Part shown: positions 27,169 through 36,008 of the stretch, one piece after another | How positions within the stretch are numbered: position 1 is the stretch's first letter | Layout of the letters: every line of letters starts with the position of its first letter | NCBI GenBank assembly: GCA_030430565.1 | Contig: JAUIKS010000038.1 | Location: forward strand, 62,001-126,000 | Reading direction: 5' to 3' | DNA: 64,000 bases | DNA from: Polyangia bacterium | Lineage (GTDB): Bacteria > Myxococcota_A > Polyangia > Nannocystales > Nannocystaceae | The notes under the pieces: model-generated | Database searches by the model: none | Told to the model about the DNA's origin: nothing | Seen by the model: only the letters and a program-made list of their open reading frames with translations | Program-made: the position numbers and the translations under genes

Positions 27169-28005
27169 ATGCGCGTCGCCCTCGTTCAGCTCACCTCCTC
27201 GGACGATCCCCAGGCGAACCTCCCAGAGACCGTCGCGCGTGTCGAGGCGGCCGCGGATGACGGCGCGCGCTTGGTGCTGACGCCGGAGGTCACGAATTGC
27301 GTCTCTGGGGATCGCGGGCGCCAGCTCGAGGTCCTGCGCAGCGAGGACGAGGACCCGACGCTCGCGCGCCTGCGCGGGCTCGCGGCGAGGCGCGGGGTCT
27401 GGATTTTGATCGGATCGCTGGCGCTCAAGCTGCCCGAAGGTGCAGGCGATCCGCGCTTCGTGAACCGCTCGCTGCTCGTCGCGCCCAGCGGCGAGATCGC
27501 GGCGCGCTACGACAAGATGCACATGTTCGACGCGCGGATCTCGGAGACGGAGGTCTACCGAGAGTCAGCGTCGTATCGCCCGGGGGAGCGAGCGGTGCTG
27601 GCGGAGGTCGAGGGCGTCGCGCTGGGGATGACGATCTGCTACGACCTGCGCTTCCCCGCGCTCTACCGTCGCCTGGCCCAGGCGGGCGCGCAGGTCTTGA
27701 CGGCGCCGTCGGCGTTCTCGCCCGTGACCGGGGCGGCGCACTGGGAGCCGCTGCTGCGCGCGCGGGCCATCGAGACGGGCGCGTACGTGCTCGCGCCGGC
27801 GCAGTGCGGCCGCCACGAGGCGCGCCGCGGTCGCGCTCGGCGGACGCACGGCCACAGCCTCGCGGTCTCGCCGTGGGGCGAGCTGATCGTGGACCTCGGG
27901 GACCGACCCGGGGTCGCGCTCGTGGAGCTGGCGCTCGAGCGGGTCGCGGAGGCCCGCCGCCGCGTGCCCTCGCTGACCCACGACCGCGCGTTCACCGGGC
28001 CGTAG
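27169..28005 (+). CDS. Nitrilase-superfamily amidase, Nit1/deaminated-glutathione-amidase type
   Basis: 278 aa from the ATG at 27169. The carbon-nitrogen hydrolase triad is present: Glu in LTPEVTN, Lys in RYDKMHMFD, Cys in MTICYDLRFP. KMHMFD and CYDLRFPALYRRLA are typical of the Nit branch that hydrolyses deaminated glutathione (omega-amide hydrolysis, metabolite repair). It is cytosolic and complete in length. It is the first gene inside insert A. The 190 bp before it (26978-27168) contain the insert end and no other gene. Stop is 17 bp from the convergent DUF4336 gene. Confidence 0.88.
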   Translation: MRVALVQLTSSDDPQANLPETVARVEAAADDGARLVLTPEVTNCVSGDRGRQLEVLRSEDEDPTLARLRGLAARRGVWILIGSLALKLPEGAGDPRFVNRSLLVAPSGEIAARYDKMHMFDARISETEVYRESASYRPGERAVLAEVEGVALGMTICYDLRFPALYRRLAQAGAQVLTAPSAFSPVTGAAHWEPLLRARAIETGAYVLAPAQCGRHEARRGRARRTHGHSLAVSPWGELIVDLGDRPGVALVELALERVAEARRRVPSLTHDRAFTGP

Positions 28006-28021
28006 CGCGATGTCCAAACGT

Positions 28022-28735
28022 TTATGTTGAGGCGGGCGCCGGCGGCAGCCAGGTGAAGGCCTCGCGGAGCGCCTGCTTGCCCCCGCGCTCGAGCGGCGCG
28101 CCGTGCCCGACGATGAGCGAGTCGAAGGGCAGCGCGAGCAGTCGATCGACGCTCTGGCGGGCGCGCGCGCGGTCGGAGAAGGCGGTCCAGCGGATCATGC
28201 GGCTCAGCGCGACGCGGTCGTGAAAGCCCATCACGCCGCTGTAGATCCGCGCCCAGGCCTGGCGCGGGCGGCCGATGTTGTGCACGAGGTCGGCGACGAC
28301 GGCCGCGCGCGCGGGGCGATAGACGAGCGCGCGCTCTCCGAGGCGGAAGCCGTCGATCGGCACCTCGTCGATGACGTCGGCGAAGTCCGGCGTCGGCGTC
28401 GCGCCGAGGGCTCGATCGATCCGCAGGTCCGGGCGCTTGCCGGCGAGCTCGGCGGGCGCGTGCAGGCGCGCCTCGGGGAAGGCCGCGCACCACTCGCCGA
28501 CGTAGAGGTGGTGAAACAGGTTCGGCGCGTAGATGTGACGGACGGGGCCCAGCGCCGCGACGGCGGCGCGGCGGGCGGGCGTCAGGCGAACCGGCGAGTA
28601 GAGCAGGAGCGCTCCGTCCGCGAGCCGCAGGATCGTCATCGTCACGGTGAGCCGCATCCCGAGGATGCGCGCCGGATCGCTGCTCAACCACACGCCGTCG
28701 GCGAAGGAGACGAGGGGCCTTGAGGTCGCGTCCAC
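28022..28735 (-). CDS. DUF4336 metallo-beta-lactamase-fold protein
   Basis: 237 aa from a GTG at 28735. Sequence layout: ADGVWLSSDPARILGMRLTVTMTILRLADGALLLYSPVRL, then HIYAPNLFHHLYVGEW (metal-site loop, HxxxxHH-like), ALVYRPARAAVVADLVHNIG, and FDSLIVGHGAPLERGG, where the final GHG is the terminal His motif. This is the DUF4336 variant of the MBL fold, mostly annotated as metal-dependent hydrolase without known substrate. A short intergenic stretch (28736-28828) separates it from the divergent epimerase gene, so a shared regulatory region is likely. Confidence 0.78.
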   Translation of the reverse strand: MDATSRPLVSFADGVWLSSDPARILGMRLTVTMTILRLADGALLLYSPVRLTPARRAAVAALGPVRHIYAPNLFHHLYVGEWCAAFPEARLHAPAELAGKRPDLRIDRALGATPTPDFADVIDEVPIDGFRLGERALVYRPARAAVVADLVHNIGRPRQAWARIYSGVMGFHDRVALSRMIRWTAFSDRARARQSVDRLLALPFDSLIVGHGAPLERGGKQALREAFTWLPPAPAST

Positions 28736-28828
28736 GCGGCGAGTGTATCGCCGCGGCGCGCGAACGCGATACTCGAGCGGTGAGCAGCGAGTCGCCCGCG
28801 CGTCGTCGCGTGGTGGTAAACCTCGTCC

Positions 28829-29854
28829 ATGAACGCCCCCGTCTGCATCACCGGCGCCACCGGCTTCATCGGCAGCCACATCGTCGACGCTTTCCTGCGC
28901 GCCCAGATCCCGGTGCACGCGGCCGTGCGCAGCCCGGACGACCCGAACAAGGTCGGGCCGCTGAAGGCGCTCGCCGAGCGGCGCGGCGTCGCGCTCACGC
29001 TGTTCTCCGCTGACCTCGCGCGGCCCGGGAGCTTTGACGAGGCCGCGCGGGGCTGCGAGGGCGTGATCCACGTGGCCGCGTCGGTTCGCCTCGCCGCTCG
29101 TGATCCGCAGCGCGACATCGTGGACCCCTCGGTCGAGGGCACGAAGACGGTGCTCGACGCGGCCACGCGCGCGGGCGTGCGCCGGGTGGTGTTGACCTCC
29201 TCGGTCGCGGCGGTCGGCAGCTACCGCGACAGCCACGATCACCCGCTGACCGAGGACGACTGGAACGACGGCGCGACGCTCGCGAGCGACCCCTACGGCC
29301 TGGCGAAGACGAGCGCCGAGCGGCTCGCGTGGCGACGCGCGGCCGACGAGGCCTGGGACCTGGTCACCTGCAACCCCGCGATGGTGCTGGGGCCGGTGAT
29401 GACGCGGCGGCACTGCAAGGCGAGCCCGCTGATCGTGCGCGCGCTGCTGACGGGGGTCTACCCCGCGATTCCGAAGCTGTGCTTCGGCCTCGTCGACGTG
29501 CGCGACGTCGCCGAGGCGCACGTCGCCGCGTTCCAGCGCCCCGAGGCCGAGGGCCGGCACATCCTGTGCGCGGGGAGCCGGTGGCTGCGCGAGCTCGCCG
29601 AGCTGCTGCGCGCGCGCGTCGACGGGCTGCGGGTCGCTCGCCGCGAGCTGCCCAACTTCGTGATGCACCTCGTGAGCCTGTTCGACAAGAGCCTCAGCAG
29701 AGCTGTGCTTAAAGACATCCTAGATCGTGAGCCGCGCTACGTCGGCGAGCGAGCGACGCGCGCGCTCGGGGTGCGCTACCGCGACATCGACGCGACCGTC
29801 GAGGAGACCGCGCGCTCGATGATCGAGCTCGGCTTCGTGACGCCGAAGCGCTGA
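28829..29854 (+). CDS. NAD(P)-dependent epimerase/dehydratase (dihydroflavonol-reductase-like)
   Basis: 341 aa extended short-chain dehydrogenase. N-terminal TGATGFIG nucleotide-binding motif, VIHVAASVRLAARDP (cofactor-binding strand), the catalytic Ser/Tyr/Lys as VLTSSVAAVG and DPYGLAKTSAE, then NPAMVLGPVMT and DVRDVAEAHVAAF. The overall pattern matches the DFR-like subgroup that reduces ketones or aldehydes next to hydroxyl groups. The start at 28829 gives the Rossmann fold at once (residue 8). Convergent with the gene ending at 29863. Substrate unknown. Confidence 0.88.
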   Translation: MNAPVCITGATGFIGSHIVDAFLRAQIPVHAAVRSPDDPNKVGPLKALAERRGVALTLFSADLARPGSFDEAARGCEGVIHVAASVRLAARDPQRDIVDPSVEGTKTVLDAATRAGVRRVVLTSSVAAVGSYRDSHDHPLTEDDWNDGATLASDPYGLAKTSAERLAWRRAADEAWDLVTCNPAMVLGPVMTRRHCKASPLIVRALLTGVYPAIPKLCFGLVDVRDVAEAHVAAFQRPEAEGRHILCAGSRWLRELAELLRARVDGLRVARRELPNFVMHLVSLFDKSLSRAVLKDILDREPRYVGERATRALGVRYRDIDATVEETARSMIELGFVTPKR

Positions 29855-29862
29855 CGGCGGCC

Positions 29863-32187
29863 TCAGCTCGTGCTGCTGATGAGCGCGGGGTAGGCCGTGA
29901 CCAGGGTCCACGCGACGCCGATCGCGACCGTCACCGCCGGCGCGAGCCGGCCCCCGACGAGGCGCTCGGTCGCGCTCGAGAGCAGCTCGGCGACCGCGAT
30001 GATGACGAGCAGCGACATCACCTCGGACGCGCCGCTCGAGCTGCGCCCGAGCGCGTGAATCGCCAGGAGCGCGCCCCACACCGACACCCGGGCGACGAGC
30101 GCGAGCAGGCCGCTGAGCGCGCCCGCGCGTCGCGGTCCGGCCTCGCGCGCGACGAGGGTGATCGGGAGCAGCGCGAAGCCCCACAGCAGCACGGAGGGGA
30201 GGCGCCACGGGGCGAACAGCGCGTGGAAGTAGTAGGCGTTGGCGACCACGGCGAAGCTGCCGAAGACGAGCGCCGCGGCGGCGAGGCCGACCACGACGTC
30301 GCGCAGGAGCAGCAGCGGGCGAAGGTCGCGCGGTCGCCACGTGATCGCGGCGTAGGGCCCCGCGACCGTGACCGACGCGAGCGCGAGGTAGATCAGCGCG
30401 GTCTGTCGCAGGCGCGCCATCTGCCAGCCGTCGCCCGACCGGAACAGCTCCCCGGCCCACAGCGCGGCGGCGAGGCCCCCGAAGATGACGCAGAGCAGCG
30501 CGGTCCAGCCGCGCGGCGTCGTCGAGGACGCGGGCGCAGGGAGCCACCCACGACGACGCGCGGCGGCCAGCAGGCTGAACCACGCGAGCGCGCCCGCGAG
30601 CGCCGCCATGAACGAGACCGCGACGTAGGTGTTGAAGTGATGGCGCGTGTCCTCGCGCAGCGTCGCGCCGGTGGCTCCGGCGATCCAGTCGAGCACCTCC
30701 TTGTTCGTCGCCTCGTCGCGCACGAAGCGGAGGTGCGGGATGTTGATCGTCGCGCCGCGCCAGGCCGTGCCGTCCTCGGGGGAGCCGGCGGTGCGATCGA
30801 CCGGGAGGTTCGGATACTTGGCGAGCTTTCGAGCGCGTCCGACGAACAGCAGGTTGCGGCCGGGGCGGATCGATCGCACCGCGCCCTCGAGCACGACGCG
30901 CGCGCTGGGTCGCTCGATCTTGGTGAGCTCGAGGTTGGCCGCGGCGATGCCCCCCGAGGAGTGACCGATCAGCACGAGCTCGCGGCCCGCGAGTACGCCC
31001 GCGTGCTGCATCCCCGCGAGGACGTCGGCGAGCCTGTCCGTGAACATCACGCCGAGGTTCGCTCGGCACGGCCTCGCGCGACCGTCGGGGCACGAGGTGT
31101 CGAGCGGGATGGGGGATGAGGCGTGGCCGGGCAGGTCGATCGCGTAGGCCTCGACGCCGTTGCGCGCGAGCATCCGCGCCATCGGCAGCATCATCTGGTG
31201 GCTGCAGCGCCAGCCGTGGACGAGGATCGCGAGCGGCGCGTCGGGTCGCGCGTCGTCGGGCGCGACGCGGACGTACGGGGTGCGCAGGCGATCGGGGAGG
31301 GTTCCGTGCTCGAGCTCGAGGCCCGCGTCGAGCGTGCGCGTGTAGATCAGCGCGGCCGTCAGCGCGAGCGCGCACGCGCCGGTGAGGTAGGCCGCGACCC
31401 GCCACCACCGCGTAAGCCACCGCGCGGAGATCATCCACGTCGACGTCGGCGTCGCCGACGGCGGCCCGCGCTCGCGCGCCTCGTCCGTGTCGGGGTCGTG
31501 GGGAGCGCCGTAGCGACGGCGCCACACGGCGAGCAGCGCGGCGATGAGCGCGAGCGGCGAGAGGTACAGGAGCTCGGTCAGCGCGACGCCGAGCACCTGC
31601 AGACGGCGCGCGTGGTCAGGGCGAGCCGAGAGCCCGACGACGCGACGCACGAGCCAGTGCGTCTTCGCGTCGCTCTGCAGCAGCTTGCGACGCCGACGCT
31701 CGGCCGACGCGAGCTGCTTCGAAGACCACTCGGTGCGCAGCAGGCTCTTGCCCATGGGCGACACCGGGATCACGCGGCTCGGAGCCCACTGGCCCTCGGT
31801 CGTGATCGGCCACAGCAAAAGCGGCGCCTTGCCGCCGGTCGTCATCGCGTCCGTCAGCGCGTGGCTGGCGAGCAGCGTCACGAACAGCGCGCTCGCCTTG
31901 AGCACCGCAGAGCGCGAGCGCGTGAGCTTGCCGAGGCGCGCGAGCGACCACGCGACGAGGACGCCGACGACGAGCGCGAACAGCAGCGAGTGGGTGAAGC
32001 CGCGGTGCCCGAGCGGGTGCCCGTACTTCACCCACGTGTGCATCACGACATCCGCGTCGGGCAGCATCGGCAAGAGCAGGCAGCACGCGAGCAGCGTTCG
32101 CCGCGTCATGCCCCAGAGCGCGCCGCGGCGCGTGCGGGCGGCTCCAAAGACGCCGAAGCCCAGCGCGGCGTGCCCGATGAGAGTCAT
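29863..32187 (-). CDS. Membrane protein: DUF457/YdjM-like domain fused to an alpha/beta hydrolase
   Basis: 774 aa from the ATG at 32187. N-terminal part (1-210) has the YdjM-type membrane metal-dependent hydrolase signature: GHAALGFG, MHTWVKYGHPLGHRGFTHSLLFA, SHALTDAMTTGGKAPLLLWP (His/Asp ligands). The middle part (about 300-470) is an alpha/beta hydrolase with ILVHGWRCS (oxyanion loop), IDLPGHAS and nucleophile elbow GHSSGG. The C-terminal third is six or more hydrophobic helices. This fusion is unusual. The likely topology places the esterase outside, anchored by helices, suggesting lipid or cell-envelope ester hydrolysis. Substrate not known. Confidence 0.8.
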   Translation of the reverse strand: MTLIGHAALGFGVFGAARTRRGALWGMTRRTLLACCLLLPMLPDADVVMHTWVKYGHPLGHRGFTHSLLFALVVGVLVAWSLARLGKLTRSRSAVLKASALFVTLLASHALTDAMTTGGKAPLLLWPITTEGQWAPSRVIPVSPMGKSLLRTEWSSKQLASAERRRRKLLQSDAKTHWLVRRVVGLSARPDHARRLQVLGVALTELLYLSPLALIAALLAVWRRRYGAPHDPDTDEARERGPPSATPTSTWMISARWLTRWWRVAAYLTGACALALTAALIYTRTLDAGLELEHGTLPDRLRTPYVRVAPDDARPDAPLAILVHGWRCSHQMMLPMARMLARNGVEAYAIDLPGHASSPIPLDTSCPDGRARPCRANLGVMFTDRLADVLAGMQHAGVLAGRELVLIGHSSGGIAAANLELTKIERPSARVVLEGAVRSIRPGRNLLFVGRARKLAKYPNLPVDRTAGSPEDGTAWRGATINIPHLRFVRDEATNKEVLDWIAGATGATLREDTRHHFNTYVAVSFMAALAGALAWFSLLAAARRRGWLPAPASSTTPRGWTALLCVIFGGLAAALWAGELFRSGDGWQMARLRQTALIYLALASVTVAGPYAAITWRPRDLRPLLLLRDVVVGLAAAALVFGSFAVVANAYYFHALFAPWRLPSVLLWGFALLPITLVAREAGPRRAGALSGLLALVARVSVWGALLAIHALGRSSSGASEVMSLLVIIAVAELLSSATERLVGGRLAPAVTVAIGVAWTLVTAYPALISSTS

Positions 32188-32308
32188 GCGCCGCGATGGT
32201 AGCGCGAGTGACCTCCTCTGACGCCGAGGGAAAAAACCCTGTAAGAACGGAGCGCTCTCGGGCACTCACTGTGCGACGCGCTGTAACCCGTCGATCACGA
32301 AACCGACC

Positions 32309-34795
32309 ATGGGGACTTCTACAGACTCGGACAGTCACGCCGGCGACTCGGCTGACGCGAGCGCGCCGCCACGTGACGCGGGTGCGCGCGGTCGTCAGCT
32401 CGCGTTGATGGCCCTGCTCGGCGCGGGCCTGCTGCTGTTTGAGGTCCTGCTGACGCGCGTGCTGGCGATCACGTTGTTCGCGAACCTCGCGTTCGCGGCC
32501 GTGGCGCTGGCGCTGCTGGGCATGGCCATCGGCGGCTGGATCGCGGCGCGGCACGAGGGCCTCGACGACGATCGTGTTCTGCGCAGGGTGCAGCTCGCGC
32601 TCCTCATCGCGGCCGTCGGCGCCCTGCTGGCGATCATCGTCACGACCGCGCTGCCCTTGGTGCCGGAGCGGGTGTTCTCGGGCGAGCGCGCCGTCGACAC
32701 CTTCGCGACGCGCTGGAAAGCGGTCCGCAAGAACCCGCTGCAGCTCAACTACTGGGCGATCGCGCCGGCGCTGGCGCTGCAGATGGTCCCCTTCGGCGGA
32801 GCCGCCTACGCCCAGGCCCTGCTGTTGGCTCGTCGTCCCGAGCGGGCGGGCCGACTCTACGCCGCCGACGTCGCGGGCGCGTGCGTGGGCGCGTGGTCCG
32901 GCCTGATCCTCCTCCCGGCCCTCGGGGCGCTCAACGCCGTGGCCGTGGTCATGCTGCTGTTCGTCGTCGCGGCCGCGTTGGTGTCGGTCTCGCGCCGGCG
33001 CTGGATCTCGGTCGTGATGATCTCGATCACGGCCGCCGCCGCGCTGATCGCGGGCCTGCGCCCCCTCGAGATTCGCCACGCCGCGGGCTTCTCGGAGCGC
33101 GGCGTGGTCGACACCTCCTGGTCGGCGCTCACGCGCGTGAGCCTCTACGACGCGGATCCGAAGCAGCCGAGGGGCGGCGCGGACCGGTCATTGGGGCGGC
33201 TGGTGCACGCGCAGCTGCAGGTCGACAACACGAGCCGCACGCGCGTCGCCTTCGTCGGGGACAAGCGCTTCAAGCACAACCTCGACCGTTACGCGATGGG
33301 CCTTCGGCCCGAGGGGACCGCGCTGATCATCGGCGCGGGCGGCGGGCAGGAGATCGTCGGCGCGATCGAGACCGCCGCCCGCGGGACCGTCCGCCCCATC
33401 GACGCGGTCGAGGTCGCGGGCGGCATCCCTACGCTCATGCGCCGCCACTTCGCGGAGCACCCCGGCTTCGTGCTCGATCATCCGGGGGTCAACTACACCG
33501 TGGCCGACGGGCGCTCATACGTTGATATGAGCGAAAAGACATGGTCGGTCATTCAGATGAAAGAGGTGAACTTCCACTCGCTCGCCGGCCAGGCGTCGGC
33601 GGCGTGGTCGCCCTCGCTGCTGTTCACGGTCGAGGCCTATAAGGCCTACCTCTCGCATCTCGCGGACCGCGGCCTGTTCTCCGTCGTGAAGTTCTACTCG
33701 GGGCACGGCCGCACGGGCACGCTGCACATGCTCTCGACGATCCGGGCCGCCGCCGACGAGCTCGAGCTCGACCTGTGCCCGCGCACCGTGATCCTCGATC
33801 GCGAGTACTCCTACGGGCGCAGACGGCTGGTGCTGATCGGGCGCGCCCCGCTCAGCGAGGCCGAGCTCGACGCGATCGAGACCCGCGCGAAGGTCCTCGA
33901 TCAGAAGATCGTGCGAAGCCCTCGTCGGCGCGCCAGGATCCCCTACGCCGAGCGTTTCCTCTGCGACTCGCCCGAGTACGCGATCGACGGCGGCTTCAAA
34001 GACTTGGGCGTGATGCTCGAGCCGACGCGCGACGACCGGCCCTTCGGGCATCAGCACATGAGCTACGTCTCGGCGCTCACGGAGGCGCGCGAGAGCAGCG
34101 AGGCCGACGTCGCGCTGCAGAGCGCGAACGTGCGGGCGCTGACCGGGATCATCGGCGGCTTCGTGCTGCTGTCGCTGGCGCTGATGCTGCTGTTCGTGCT
34201 CCAGGCGCCGCGGGGCTCGCGGCGGCGCGCGACCTCCCAGCTCGCGTTGTTCGCCGCGCTCGGCTTCGGCTTCATGCTGCTCGAGATCGTGCTGCTCGAG
34301 CGATCGAGCTTGCTCTTGGGACATCCGACCGTCGGCGTCGTCACGGTGCTCACGGCCATGCTCCTGGCGCTCGCGGTCGGCAGCGCGCTGTCCGAGCGGC
34401 TCATGCCCGAGCGCGGGCTGACCACGCGCGTCGCGCTCGCGGTCCTGACGCTGATCGCCGTCGCCGCGCTCCCGTACCTCCTGCCCCAGCTCGCGCCCTG
34501 GCTCCGCGGCCTGAGCCCCGCGCTGCGCCCGATCATCACCGGCGGCGTGATCCTGATCGGCGCGACGCCGCTCGGTCTGCTGCTGCCCACGGCGTTGCGC
34601 GTGATCGGTCGCGCGCGCGCGGCCCGGGTGTCGTCGTGCTGGGCGATCAACGGCGCGACCTCGGTGCTCGGCACGCTGAGCGCGGCGCTGCTCGTGCGCA
34701 CGGTGGGCTTCGCCTCCACCGCCCACGTCGCGCTCGCGGCGTACCTGCTCGCGGTCGCGCTCTGGCTGTGGACGCTGCGCGCGCGCGCGGAGTAG
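32309..34795 (+). CDS. Membrane-embedded spermidine-synthase-like methyltransferase-fold protein
   Basis: 828 aa. Residues about 30-260 are membrane helices like those of MFS-fused polyamine aminopropyltransferases (LMALLGAGLLLFEVLLTRVLAITLF). A cytosolic Rossmann domain follows: TALIIGAGGGQEIVGAIE (SAM/dcSAM-binding loop), VEVAGGI, YTVADGRSYVDM, WSVIQMKEVNFHSLAGQ. The usual acidic GxDxG residues are altered. At least seven more helices complete the C-terminus. Members of this class have no firmly known substrate. It sits upstream of a sulfotransferase, CphA-like and RimK genes in the same direction (100 bp gap), so it may belong to that pathway. Confidence 0.82.
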   Translation: MGTSTDSDSHAGDSADASAPPRDAGARGRQLALMALLGAGLLLFEVLLTRVLAITLFANLAFAAVALALLGMAIGGWIAARHEGLDDDRVLRRVQLALLIAAVGALLAIIVTTALPLVPERVFSGERAVDTFATRWKAVRKNPLQLNYWAIAPALALQMVPFGGAAYAQALLLARRPERAGRLYAADVAGACVGAWSGLILLPALGALNAVAVVMLLFVVAAALVSVSRRRWISVVMISITAAAALIAGLRPLEIRHAAGFSERGVVDTSWSALTRVSLYDADPKQPRGGADRSLGRLVHAQLQVDNTSRTRVAFVGDKRFKHNLDRYAMGLRPEGTALIIGAGGGQEIVGAIETAARGTVRPIDAVEVAGGIPTLMRRHFAEHPGFVLDHPGVNYTVADGRSYVDMSEKTWSVIQMKEVNFHSLAGQASAAWSPSLLFTVEAYKAYLSHLADRGLFSVVKFYSGHGRTGTLHMLSTIRAAADELELDLCPRTVILDREYSYGRRRLVLIGRAPLSEAELDAIETRAKVLDQKIVRSPRRRARIPYAERFLCDSPEYAIDGGFKDLGVMLEPTRDDRPFGHQHMSYVSALTEARESSEADVALQSANVRALTGIIGGFVLLSLALMLLFVLQAPRGSRRRATSQLALFAALGFGFMLLEIVLLERSSLLLGHPTVGVVTVLTAMLLALAVGSALSERLMPERGLTTRVALAVLTLIAVAALPYLLPQLAPWLRGLSPALRPIITGGVILIGATPLGLLLPTALRVIGRARAARVSSCWAINGATSVLGTLSAALLVRTVGFASTAHVALAAYLLAVALWLWTLRARAE

Positions 34796-34895
34796 CCCGT
34801 ATATAGTCTGCGGCACAGCCCGCGCGACGTTATCGTCTCCTGAGCATTGATGCGCATCGAGCACACCCACGATCGCGGCGGAGCGCGCTAGCGTC

Positions 34896-36008
34896 ATGAG
34901 CGGCACGCACGACTTCCGCCGGATGGACACCCTCGGGATGACGCCCCGGGTGTGGCTGCGGTGCCTCGCTAGCGCGCCCGGGCCGATCGACGGGCGCTAC
35001 ATCACCCGCGCGCTCGGGGCGGGCGCGCTGTCGCTTGTCAGCGCGCTCGCGACCTTCTTCCCGCAGCCCGAGCCGGCGGTCAGCGCCGACGAGCTCGAGG
35101 TGTTCTTCATCATCGGCCACTGGCGCTCGGGGACGACCTTCCTGCACCACCTGCTCGCCTCCGATCCGCGCTTCAACGCGCTGCCGCAGAGCATGGCCGT
35201 GTTCCCGCACCTGCACGGCACGCCGCTGCTGCGCCCCACGCTGCGCGCGCTCAAGCTCGACGGCGAGTACCGGCGGCTGATCGACAACGTGCTGATCAGC
35301 CCGCGCGCGCCCATGGAGCTGGAGTACGCGCTCGCGGCCTTGACCGGGGAGTCCGAGTACCTCGGGTGGACGTTCCCCCGCAACCGCCGGGCGTACCTCA
35401 AGTACCTGCGCGCGGAGCCGGCGTCGCTCTCGCGTCTCGAGACGCGTCGGTGGGAGCGCGCGATGGTCGACATCACCGAGTCGCTCGCGCGGCCGCGCGG
35501 CACGGTGCTGCACAAAAACCCCGCGTCGACGGCGGCGGTCGACGGGGTCAAGCGCCTGTTCCCGCGCGCGCGCTTCGTCTTCATCTACCGCGACGCGCGG
35601 GCCGTCTATCGCTCGACGATGAAGATGATGCGCGCCCTCACCGAGGCGGGCACGCTCCAAGAGGACGCGGACGACGAAGCCCTCTCGGCGTACGTGCTCG
35701 AGCGCTACTGCGTGCTCCACGAGGCCTTCTTGCGCAAGCGCGTCGCGCTCCCACCCGAGGACCTCGTGTTCGTCCGCTTCGAATCGCTCGCCCAGGATCC
35801 GCTAGCGAGCGTGCGTCGGATCTACCGCCGCTTCGGCCTCGAGCCCGACGCGGAGCTGTTCGCGCCGTTCATCGCGCGCGCGCGCGGCTACAAGCGCAAT
35901 AACCACCGGCCGATCGATCCCGCGGCCCTGTCCGCGGTCGAGTCCCGCTGGCGCCCGATTCAGCGGCAGCTTGACGACCTGTTCACAACCCAGGAGTCAC
36001 ACCCATGA
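34896..36008 (+). CDS. Sulfotransferase-family protein
   Basis: 370 aa, soluble. The PAPS 5'-phosphosulfate loop is IGHWRSGTTFLHHLL and the 3'-phosphate region is VLHKNPASTAAVDGVKRLFPRARFVFIYRDARAVYRST, both diagnostic of the Sulfotransfer_3 type. A putative base His follows in the first loop. The product would transfer sulfate to an unknown hydroxyl or amine acceptor. Its TGA overlaps the ATG of the next gene (ATGA at 36005-36008), so the two are translationally coupled. That links a sulfate transfer to an amino-acid ligase step. Confidence 0.85.
   Translation: MSGTHDFRRMDTLGMTPRVWLRCLASAPGPIDGRYITRALGAGALSLVSALATFFPQPEPAVSADELEVFFIIGHWRSGTTFLHHLLASDPRFNALPQSMAVFPHLHGTPLLRPTLRALKLDGEYRRLIDNVLISPRAPMELEYALAALTGESEYLGWTFPRNRRAYLKYLRAEPASLSRLETRRWERAMVDITESLARPRGTVLHKNPASTAAVDGVKRLFPRARFVFIYRDARAVYRSTMKMMRALTEAGTLQEDADDEALSAYVLERYCVLHEAFLRKRVALPPEDLVFVRFESLAQDPLASVRRIYRRFGLEPDAELFAPFIARARGYKRNNHRPIDPAALSAVESRWRPIQRQLDDLFTTQESHP

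Noticed and set aside
26503..27522. A single 339-codon gene containing kinase fragment 2
   Set aside because: The kinase-like part covers only 26642-26977; sequence on both sides is unrelated and Arg-rich, so the frame is open by chance across the junctions.
33500..33545. GAAAAGACATGGTC and a TCATA/TATGA dyad inside the spermidine-synthase-like gene
   Set aside because: Matches the motif set only partly and lies in coding sequence; a 15-base match to the site at 3625 is expected by chance in 64 kb.
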